Shown: positions 4,832 through 10,289 of the stretch, piece by piece
Layout: every line of letters starts with the position of its first letter
How positions within the stretch are numbered: the first letter of the stretch is position 1
Source of the DNA: an uncultured Akkermansia sp.
GTDB lineage: Bacteria; Verrucomicrobiota; Verrucomicrobiia; Verrucomicrobiales; Akkermansiaceae
Length of the DNA stretch: 10,289 bases
Assembly: GCA_904501955.1 (NCBI GenBank)
Contig: CAJGCY010000092.1
Location: 1 to 10,289 of the forward strand
Direction of reading: 5' to 3'
Notes under the pieces: generated by a model
Told to the model about the DNA's origin: nothing
Seen by the model: the letters and a program-made list of their open reading frames with translations, nothing else
Database searches by the model: none
Position numbers and translations under genes: made by a program

Positions 4832-6979
4832 ATGAGTATACATTCCGTATCGTGCGCCGTAGGCGCCAATCCCATCACAATCGAAACCGGTAAGATAGCA
4901 CGCCTGGCAGACGGCGCAGTGACAGTTCGTTGTGGTGATACCGTGGTTCTCGTTACCGTTGTGAGTGCCACCAAGATTAAAGAGGGGCAGACATTCTTCC
5001 CGCTTTCCGTTGAGTACAAAGAGAAGGCAGCCGCAGCGGGTATGTTCCCGGGTGGTTACTTCAAGCGCGAGGGACGCCCCACGGAGAAGGAGATTCTGAC
5101 TTGCCGTATGACGGACCGTCCCCTTCGTCCGATGTTCCCCAAGGGCTATTTCTATGACACGCAGGTAATCTCCCTGCTGATGGCAGCAGACGGTGAGAAC
5201 GAGCCCGACATTCTCAGCATCAACGGTGCATCTGCCGCATGTGTCATCTCCGACCTTCCCTTTGCCGAGCCCGTAGGCGCAGTGCGCGTGGGCCGCATCA
5301 ACGGTGAGTTCGTCATCAACCCGACCAACAGCCAGCGCACGGAGTCCGACCTCGACCTCGTATACGCCGGTTCCAAGGATCAGGTGATCATGATTGAGGG
5401 TTCCGCCAACGAGCTTCCGGAGGAGGACTTCATCGCCGCCCTGCGCTTTGCGCAGGAGAACGTAGCTAAGATTTGCGCTGCTCAGGAGGAGCTGCGTGGT
5501 CTTTGCGGCAAGCCCACCCGTGAGTACGAGCTCACGCTGGCTAAGCCGGAGCTGCTTGAGATTGGCTACCAGGTGGCAGGTGACCGCATTGAGGACGCCA
5601 TTTATGCCCCGAACAAGATTCAGCGCCAGAAGCAGGTAGGTGCCCTGCGCGATGAGGTGGAGGCCAAGATTAAGGAGACCTACCCCGAGGCTACGGACTT
5701 TGACGTAGAGCAGGTGTTCGAGTACATCCAGAAGAAGGCTTTCCGCATCTCCATCATGGAGCAGGGCAAGCGCGCCGACGGCCGCGCCATCAAGCAGCTG
5801 CGCCCGCTTTCCGCTGAGGTGAACGTGCTGCCCCAGGTGGTACACGGCTCCGCCCTCTTCTCCCGCGGTGAGACGATGTCCATGTGCTTGGCTACCCTCG
5901 CTCCCATGGAGGAGAAGCAGTACTTGGATAACTACACCGGTTCCGTGGATGAGAAGCGCTTCATCCTGCACTACAACTTCCCCCCCTTCACTGTGGGTGA
6001 GACGGGCCGCTTCGGTGGCCAGAACCGCCGCGAAATCGGCCACGGCGCTCTTGCAGAGCGCTCCATCGCTCCGGTCATTCCGGATGAGGCAGACTTCCCC
6101 TACGCCATCCGCGTATCCTCCGAGATTATGGAGTCCAACGGCTCCACCTCCATGGCTTCCGTATGCGCCGGCACGCTTTCCCTGCTGGCTGCGGGTGTGC
6201 CGCTCAAGCGCCCGGTTTCCGGTATTTCCGTGGGTCTTGTGACGGAGTTCGAGAACGAGGGTGACCGCGAGCCCAAGCGCTACGAGACGCTGCTGGACAT
6301 CATCGGCTCTGAGGACTTCTACGGCGACATGGACTTCAAGCTTTGCGGCTCTGAGGTAGGTGTAACGGGTTACCAGCTGGACCTCAAGCTGCCCGGCATC
6401 CCGCTGTACATCTTGGAGGACGCCATCCACTTGGCACGCAAGGGCCGTCTGGACGTGCTCGACACCATGAACGCCTGCATCTCTGCCCCGCAGAAGATGA
6501 GCCCGAATGCCCCGCGCATCGAGTCCACCTCCATCCCGCAGGATCGCATCGGCGAGCTCATCGGCCCCGGCGGCAAGAACATCAAGGCGCTGCAGGCTGA
6601 GACCGGCACGGACATCAACATCGAGGAGGACGGTACCGTACGCATTTACGGCAGCCGCCAGGAGGGCGTAGAGCGCGCTCTGTACCTCATCGACCGCATG
6701 TTCAAGGAGATTGAGGTAGGTGAGACCTACGAGGGCAAGATTGTCTCCACCAAGGAGTTCGGTGCCTTCATGGAGGTACTGCCCGGTAAGGATGGCCTCA
6801 TCCACATCTCCGAGCTGGCTGAGGGCCGCACGCAGAAGACAGAGGACGTGGTTAAGGTGGGCGACATCGTCACCGCCAAGTGCATCGGCATCGATGACAA
6901 GGGCCGCGTGAAGATGTCCATGCGCGCCGCAGCCCGCGACCGCAAGGCCAAGGAAGCCGAAGCCAAAGAGCAGGCCTAA
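4832..6979 (+). CDS. pnp: Polyribonucleotide nucleotidyltransferase (PNPase)
   Basis: 715 aa, full family length. PNPase degrades RNA 3' to 5' by phosphorolysis as a ring-shaped trimer, often with the degradosome, in the cytoplasm. Domain order is complete: first RNase PH-like domain (about 5-145) with the RNA-gripping loop YFKR at 76-79 (FFRR in E. coli) followed by EGRPTEKE and DRPLRPMFPKGY; a helical linker (about 150-310); the catalytic second RNase PH domain (about 315-550) with RRE, SNGSTSMASVC and the metal/phosphate-site GDMDFK at 498-503; KH domain (about 566-628) with GPGG at 578-581; and S1 domain (629-700) with FGAFMEVLPGKDGLIHISEL. The short tail is Lys/Ala/Glu-rich. There is no rpsO upstream, although rpsO-pnp is a common order elsewhere. 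Instead a structured leader precedes it, and a terminator follows 26 bp after the stop, so it appears monocistronic. The region before the ATG is A/G-rich (AGAAAGAAAAAAG) without a classic Shine-Dalgarno sequence. Confidence 0.97.
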   Translation: MSIHSVSCAVGANPITIETGKIARLADGAVTVRCGDTVVLVTVVSATKIKEGQTFFPLSVEYKEKAAAAGMFPGGYFKREGRPTEKEILTCRMTDRPLRPMFPKGYFYDTQVISLLMAADGENEPDILSINGASAACVISDLPFAEPVGAVRVGRINGEFVINPTNSQRTESDLDLVYAGSKDQVIMIEGSANELPEEDFIAALRFAQENVAKICAAQEELRGLCGKPTREYELTLAKPELLEIGYQVAGDRIEDAIYAPNKIQRQKQVGALRDEVEAKIKETYPEATDFDVEQVFEYIQKKAFRISIMEQGKRADGRAIKQLRPLSAEVNVLPQVVHGSALFSRGETMSMCLATLAPMEEKQYLDNYTGSVDEKRFILHYNFPPFTVGETGRFGGQNRREIGHGALAERSIAPVIPDEADFPYAIRVSSEIMESNGSTSMASVCAGTLSLLAAGVPLKRPVSGISVGLVTEFENEGDREPKRYETLLDIIGSEDFYGDMDFKLCGSEVGVTGYQLDLKLPGIPLYILEDAIHLARKGRLDVLDTMNACISAPQKMSPNAPRIESTSIPQDRIGELIGPGGKNIKALQAETGTDINIEEDGTVRIYGSRQEGVERALYLIDRMFKEIEVGETYEGKIVSTKEFGAFMEVLPGKDGLIHISELAEGRTQKTEDVVKVGDIVTAKCIGIDDKGRVKMSMRAAARDRKAKEAEAKEQA

Positions 6980-7005
6980 ACCTTAGCATCACACTGCACC
7001 ATTTC

Positions 7006-7048
7006 AGCCCCGCGCTGTGCTCCGCAAAGAGTGCGCGCGGGGCTTTTT
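7006..7048 (+). terminator. Rho-independent terminator of pnp
   Basis: AGCCCCGCGC (7006-7015) pairs with GCGCGGGGCT (7035-7044), a perfect 10-bp stem, with a 19-nt loop and a T-run at 7044-7048. Confidence 0.88.
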
Positions 7049-7113
7049 GCGCCCATAAACGACGAGCAAAGCGAAAAAAGTGCAACAAAATACACGTTCC
7101 CTGCTTTTTTTGA

Positions 7114-7142
7114 TTGCCAAGGCGTGAAATCTGGTGTAAAAG
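7114..7142 (+). promoter_or_regulatory. Possible promoter of the coiled-coil gene pair
   Basis: TTGCCA (7114-7119), 17-bp spacer, TAAAAG (7137-7142). The -35 is the same hexamer as in the rplU promoter; the -10 is only 4/6. It lies between the pnp terminator and the ATG at 7175, where a promoter is expected. Confidence 0.4.
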
Positions 7143-7174
7143 ATATATCGAACAGTTGCAAATTTACTTACACC

Positions 7175-8008
7175 ATGTGGAAATACCTAATCATTACCTC
7201 GATTGTGCTCTTGGGCGGGTCGGTTTATCTCTTCAATACTAACCATAAGGCCATCACCCAGGATAATGGCGAACTTGCTCTTATTCAGGAGCGATTCGAC
7301 AGTGCCGTAAAGTCTAAGACTGAGGCTTACCTGAGCAAAATCGACGCTGCATATCGTGACGTTCGCACAGCTTGGCTGAAGACGGAAATCGAGTTACAGG
7401 CTGAGAAGCAACAGAAAGCGGAGGAAGATGCCGCTCTTGCCCAGTCAAAGGGCGATGAATACAAGGACGAGCGCGACAACCTGCTCAGTGAGACGGAGAC
7501 GGTGAAGCGCGAGCTCGAGAACGTTGTTTCCAAGACTGCTCCCGCCGTGGATCTTGACCCGGAGGGCGCCGAACCCGAGGAAATCATTGCCGCAGCCAAG
7601 GCGCTGATGGATGCCAACGTAGAGCTGCAGGCCAAAATCGATGCCGAGAACGCCCAAATCGAGTCCCTCGGGGCTGAAAGCGAGCGTCTCAACGGCTTGA
7701 TTGACAAAGCCCGCAAGCTGGGGCAGGACCGTCAGGCTCGTCTCTCCCCGCCTGAGCTCAAGTGCAGTGTCAGCTATGTTGACCCGAGCTATGCATTCCT
7801 GATGCTCAATGCCGGTATTGATAACGGTGGCGTCGTCATCGGCTCCCGCTTGGCAGTCATGCGCGGCGACAAGAAGATTTGCGAGCTCAACGTGACCAAC
7901 GTACAATCCCGCCAGTCCATCGCCTACGTAGTAAAGGGCACCAAGCTCGCCGGTGAGAGCGTGAAGGTGGGTGACCGCGTCGTATCCGTCCGCAACGATA
8001 ACAAGTAA
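7175..8008 (+). CDS. Membrane-anchored coiled-coil protein with C-terminal beta-rich domain (paralogue 1)
   Basis: 277 aa from ATG 7175; in-frame upstream codons back to 7031 overlap the pnp terminator and were rejected. Residues 4-23 (YLIITSIVLLGGSVYLF and following) are one membrane segment. A long Glu/Lys/Ala-rich coiled coil follows (about 30-120 and 140-190), interrupted by an acidic Pro-containing linker (APAVDLDPEGAEPEE). The last 80 residues form a small beta-rich domain: CSVSYVDPSYAFLMLNAG, VVIGSRLAVMRGDKKICEL, VTNVQSRQSIAYVV, VKVGDRVVSV. The N-G...G..G....V.R.......V......A.......VGD.V pattern recalls C-terminal FlgT-like and similar small barrels. No enzyme motif is seen. The next gene, 22 bp downstream, has the same architecture, so they probably form a complex or heteromeric filament at the membrane. 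The function is unknown to me. Confidence 0.85.
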   Translation: MWKYLIITSIVLLGGSVYLFNTNHKAITQDNGELALIQERFDSAVKSKTEAYLSKIDAAYRDVRTAWLKTEIELQAEKQQKAEEDAALAQSKGDEYKDERDNLLSETETVKRELENVVSKTAPAVDLDPEGAEPEEIIAAAKALMDANVELQAKIDAENAQIESLGAESERLNGLIDKARKLGQDRQARLSPPELKCSVSYVDPSYAFLMLNAGIDNGGVVIGSRLAVMRGDKKICELNVTNVQSRQSIAYVVKGTKLAGESVKVGDRVVSVRNDNK

Positions 8009-8030
8009 ATCTTTAACCGTTAACAGAAAT

Positions 8031-8894
8031 ATGAAAATTCTTCCTTTCGTCACGGTATTCGCCGTTCTTGGCTTGGGTTCCGCTGCCATCATGTACTCCA
8101 TGCAGCAGCAGGAAATTATGGAAATGGCCGTTAAAGCCAGCGGTGGTATTTCCGACCAAGGTGGCATGAGCGATGTCAGAAACAAGGCTCGCACCGAGGC
8201 TGAAGAGGCCGACAGCAAAGCAACTGCCGCCAAGAAGCTGACAGAAGCTGAGTACACCAACCTTAACGGTGCCGGCCAGGCTATCGAAAAACGCGAGGCT
8301 GCAGAGCGCTTGCTGGAGGAGAAGGTGACCTACCGCGACACCATGGCTTCTGAGCTGGAATCCACCAAGGAGCGCCACAAAGAGGCTATGCAGCAGGCGG
8401 ACGAAATGCTTGCCACCATGCGCACGCTTGAAGACTTGGCCAACGTGGCTGACCTCAGCGAGGCTGTAGCAACCTTCGAGGACGTGGTAGCAAAGGCCAA
8501 GGAAAAGAAGGCTGAGCTCGAGCCCGAGCTGGAAGGCTTGATCACCGCTCGTGAGGCTGCAACCAAGAAGGTAGCGGACGAGACGGCTGAGCTTGCTCGC
8601 TTGGACAAGATTAACGCCGACTTCGAGGCCGTATACCGCAAGAACGCACACGAGTACGTGGTTCGCGTGGTAGACCCGGCACGCTCCATCATCATCTTCA
8701 CCGCCGGTCGCAACAGTGGCTTGGTAGCCGGTGATTCCACCCCGCTCATCGTGAAGCGCGGCAATGTCACCGTGGGCACCCTGCGCGTAGAAAGCATTAA
8801 CGATGCTGAGGTTGTGGCCAAGTACACCTGCGCTCCCGGGCAGCGCATCCGCGTGGGCGACAACATCATCCACGAGAAGCCGCACGGCTCGTAA
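8031..8894 (+). CDS. Membrane-anchored coiled-coil protein with C-terminal beta-rich domain (paralogue 2)
   Basis: 287 aa from ATG 8031; an upstream in-frame start at 7971 would overlap the preceding gene and precede the hydrophobic anchor. Residues 3-23 (ILPFVTVFAVLGLGSAAIMY) are a membrane segment. A continuous Ala/Glu/Lys-rich coiled coil covers about 45-205 (for example AVATFEDVVAKAKEKKAELE). The C-terminal 80 residues are YVVRVVDPARSIIIFTAGRN, SGLVAGDSTPLIVKRGNVTV, GTLRVESINDAEVVA and RIRVGDNII. They align with the end of the upstream protein by VDP, AG..(N)G, G(D)S, V.RG, L.V..(V/I) and VGD.(V/I). The pair therefore arose by duplication, with the coiled coils having diverged more than the terminal domain. 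The two genes form an operon with a strong terminator after this one. No catalytic residues are seen. Confidence 0.85.
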   Translation: MKILPFVTVFAVLGLGSAAIMYSMQQQEIMEMAVKASGGISDQGGMSDVRNKARTEAEEADSKATAAKKLTEAEYTNLNGAGQAIEKREAAERLLEEKVTYRDTMASELESTKERHKEAMQQADEMLATMRTLEDLANVADLSEAVATFEDVVAKAKEKKAELEPELEGLITAREAATKKVADETAELARLDKINADFEAVYRKNAHEYVVRVVDPARSIIIFTAGRNSGLVAGDSTPLIVKRGNVTVGTLRVESINDAEVVAKYTCAPGQRIRVGDNIIHEKPHGS

Positions 8895-8937
8895 TGGACT
8901 TCCACCGGGTGTAACACATACACAATGCAACTTTTCA

Positions 8938-8971
8938 GCCGCTCTTTCCGCAAGAAAGAGCGGCTTTTTTT
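8938..8971 (+). terminator. Rho-independent terminator of the coiled-coil operon
   Basis: GCCGCTCTTTC (8938-8948) pairs perfectly with GAAAGAGCGGC (8954-8964) around a 5-nt loop (CGCAA), followed by seven T (8965-8971). From here to 9097 I see no gene or signal. Confidence 0.95.
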
Positions 8972-9097
8972 CACGCACGCTGATGGCTCTCCTCACACTT
9001 TGCCGGGGAGGCGACTTGGGCACCACTAAAGATACAAACAAGCACCAGCCCGATAAAGCGGAATGAATACAAGTTCCCTTGTGTCATACAGAGATGT

Positions 9098-9127
9098 TTG
9101 ATATGGAAAACGAGTCAATAATATGCT
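9098..9127 (+). promoter_or_regulatory. Likely promoter of the small lipoprotein-nth pair
   Basis: TTGATA (9098-9103), 18-bp spacer, TATGCT (9122-9127). The predicted transcript start is near 9134, which would put the hairpin at 9133-9171 at the extreme 5' end of the mRNA. Confidence 0.5.
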
Positions 9128-9132
9128 AAAGT

Positions 9133-9171
9133 TTGCAGTGAGTGGCACACCGTAAGTACCACCCACTGCAA
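9133..9171 (+). promoter_or_regulatory. Stem-loop in the leader of the small lipoprotein gene
   Basis: TTGCAGTG (9133-9140) pairs with CACTGCAA (9164-9171); after one A-C mismatch GTGG (9142-9145) pairs with CCAC (9159-9162), leaving a 13-nt loop. No T-tract follows. It could be a 5'-terminal stabilising hairpin or an operator with dyad symmetry. It ends 19 bp before the ATG. Confidence 0.6.
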
Positions 9172-9190
9172 CAAACTCAAATTCTTCGAT

Positions 9191-9391
9191 ATGAAAAACA
9201 TTTTAGCCATCACATGTGCGCTGGCTGTAGTAGGACTCAGCGCTTGCCAGCCGTCCCTGCCGCCCGTACCGGACAGCGGCCGTCGCGTAGTAGGACCGCA
9301 AGGCAGCACCAATGTATCAAAAACTTGGAACCGCCCGAACCAGGCGGAAGGTGACGCAGCCCTCGGGCCGCTGAGCAACGCACGCCGCTGA
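9191..9391 (+). CDS. Small lipoprotein of unknown function
   Basis: 66 aa. A textbook lipoprotein signal peptide, MKNILAITCALAVVGLSAC, ends in the lipobox LSAC (16-19), so Cys19 would be lipidated and the mature chain would be only 48 residues. The mature part is polar and Pro/Gly/Asn-rich (PSLPPVPDSGRRVVGPQGST, then KTWNRPNQ and ALGPLSNARR), with no predicted fold that I recognise and no cysteines beyond the anchor. A promoter-like sequence and a stem-loop precede it. The next gene, nth, starts 9 bp after its stop, so the two are probably cotranscribed, though their functions look unrelated. It may be a cell-envelope linker or a minor structural lipoprotein; that is a guess. Confidence 0.8.
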   Translation: MKNILAITCALAVVGLSACQPSLPPVPDSGRRVVGPQGSTNVSKTWNRPNQAEGDAALGPLSNARR

Positions 9392-9400
9392 TACCGGACT

Positions 9401-10021
9401 ATGCGCAAGGCTGAAAAGGCAGCCATCGTCCTCCGCGAGTTGGAGAAGGAATACCCGGAGCCCGGGTGTCCCCTGAATCACACGGACCCGTTCACTCTGC
9501 TGGTGGCAGTCATGCTCTCCGCACAGTGCACGGATGCCCGTGTGAACAAGGTGACACCCGCGCTGTTTGCAGCAGCCCCTACCCCGCAAGCCATGGTGGA
9601 ACTGGGGTGGGAACGCGTGCGCGAGTTCATCGCCACCTGCGGGTTGACAGAAACGAAAGCCAAGCGCATCGTCCAAACCTCTGCCCTCCTGCTGGAGCGC
9701 CACAACGGGCAAGTGCCCTGCACCTTTGAAGAGTTGGAAGCCCTGCCCGGCGTAGGACACAAAACAGCAAGCGTGGTCATGACACAAGCATTCGGCATGC
9801 CCGCCTTCCCGGTGGATACCCACATCTTCCGCTTGGCACGCCGCTGGGGATTAAGCCGGGGCACAACGGTGGAAAAGGTGGAAGCTGACATCAAAAAGCT
9901 CTTCCCGAAATCCGCATGGAATAAGCTGCACGTGCAGCTTGTTCTCTGGGGTAGAGAGCACTGCCCTGCCCGTGGATGCCGCCCGAGCTGCCCTATTTGC
10001 ACCCTTTTGGGGGCAGTATAA
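9401..10021 (+). CDS. nth: Endonuclease III (DNA glycosylase/AP lyase)
   Basis: 206 aa, close to the E. coli length. Nth removes oxidised pyrimidines from DNA and cuts the abasic site in base excision repair. Seen: LLVAVMLSAQCTD (33-45), a family signature; the helix-hairpin-helix LPGVGHKTA (115-123) with catalytic Lys121; and VDTHIFRLARR (138-148) with catalytic Asp139 (K120 and D138 in E. coli). The iron-sulfur region is odd: cysteines are at 188, 193, 197 and 200 (C-x4-C-x3-C-x2-C), instead of the usual C-x6-C-x2-C-x5-C, and the protein ends CTLLGAV without a further Cys. Four cysteines remain, so a cluster may still form with altered geometry. The start at 9401 gives the expected N-terminal helix (KAEKAAIVLRELEKEYP). 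It follows the small lipoprotein gene by 9 bp. No terminator is seen before panD. Confidence 0.94.
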   Translation: MRKAEKAAIVLRELEKEYPEPGCPLNHTDPFTLLVAVMLSAQCTDARVNKVTPALFAAAPTPQAMVELGWERVREFIATCGLTETKAKRIVQTSALLLERHNGQVPCTFEELEALPGVGHKTASVVMTQAFGMPAFPVDTHIFRLARRWGLSRGTTVEKVEADIKKLFPKSAWNKLHVQLVLWGREHCPARGCRPSCPICTLLGAV

Positions 10022-10043
10022 CGTCATTTTTGAATGTTTTGAG

Positions 10044-10075
10044 TTGACATTTGTGCCGAAAAGTAGTTTCATATT
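10044..10075 (+). promoter_or_regulatory. Possible panD promoter
   Basis: A perfect -35, TTGACA (10044-10049), lies in the 73-bp gap after nth. The best -10 is CATATT (10070-10075), 4/6 and at a long 20-bp spacing, so the -35 is convincing but the complete promoter is not. Confidence 0.35.
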
Positions 10076-10094
10076 CGCCCGTAAGTAACACGTT

Positions 10095-10289
10095 ATGCTT
10101 GTCTCTCAGCTGAAATCCAAGATACACCGTGCCATGGTCACCCGTGGCGATGTGGAGTATGAAGGTAGCATTGAGATACCGCAAGACCTTGTTGAGGCAG
10201 CCGGTATCTGGCCCGGCGAAAAAGTGCTGGTAGCCTCCATTACTTCCGGTAACCGTTTTGAAACCTACGTACTGGTGGGGCCTCCCCAT
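10095..10289 (+). CDS. panD: Aspartate 1-decarboxylase, 5' part (cut by window end)
   Basis: 65 residues are visible of a family usually about 115-130 long. PanD converts L-aspartate to beta-alanine for pantothenate and CoA synthesis in the cytoplasm. It is made as a proenzyme that cleaves itself between Gly24 and Ser25, with Ser25 becoming the pyruvoyl cofactor. Here the numbering is exact: VTRGDVEYEGS places G24-S25. Other family residues are present: LKSKIHRA with Lys9 and His11, Tyr22, AAGIWPGEKV (35-44), and Arg54, Thr57 and Tyr58 in NRFETY. The start ATG at 10095 agrees with the family N-terminus, and the stop is beyond the window. It may be read from its own promoter or with nth. Confidence 0.93.
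   Translation, partial: MLVSQLKSKIHRAMVTRGDVEYEGSIEIPQDLVEAAGIWPGEKVLVASITSGNRFETYVLVGPPH

Noticed and set aside
4736..6805. A 689-residue open frame on the minus strand opposite pnp
   Set aside because: The plus strand encodes a complete PNPase; the antisense frame is Leu/Val/Gly/His-rich low-information sequence produced by the codon bias of pnp and has no recognisable domain.
7445..9041. Long minus-strand open frames opposite the two coiled-coil genes
   Set aside because: They mirror the codon bias of the plus-strand genes, cross terminators and the gap between the genes, and show no family motif.

Overview
The window looks like a chromosomal segment of a Verrucomicrobiota bacterium, probably Akkermansia-like. 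This is an inference from three things: an RHS core fragment of a type I associate with that phylum, a pair of membrane-anchored coiled-coil proteins ending in a small beta-rich domain, and GC-rich hairpin-type intergenic repeats. No database search was possible, so the phylum is a moderate-confidence guess.

Layout. Bases 1-402 hold the broken 3' end of an RHS gene, preceded in the same reading frame by two copies of a 90-bp hairpin-rich repeat. Bases 403-2760 are AT-rich compared with the rest and look like an accessory patch. They carry two minus-strand exported or lipoprotein-like genes of unknown function, a degraded transposase N-terminus (IS982-like) and a plus-strand single-pass membrane protein of unknown function. 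From 2783 onward the content is mostly housekeeping: tsaE (-) diverges from rplU-rpmA (+), with a phased A/T-tract stretch and a clear promoter between them. After the rpmA terminator comes an approximately 500-bp imperfect inverted-repeat element (4036-4531), then a structured leader and pnp, which has its own terminator. Next are two paralogous coiled-coil membrane proteins in an operon with a terminator, a tiny lipoprotein gene followed closely by nth, and finally the 5' half of panD, cut by the window end.

Function. The recognised genes cover translation (L21, L27), tRNA modification (TsaE, t6A synthesis), RNA decay (PNPase), base excision repair (endonuclease III) and pantothenate/CoA synthesis (PanD). 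They do not form one pathway. The unusual material is the repeats (in-frame hairpin units in the RHS remnant; a fold-back element whose hairpins change on both arms together), the structured pnp leader without a visible rpsO, an Nth with atypically spaced iron-sulfur cysteines, and the paired coiled-coil proteins. I found no CRISPR array, tRNA, rRNA or complete mobile element, and nothing I can defend as a complete new defence or biosynthetic system.
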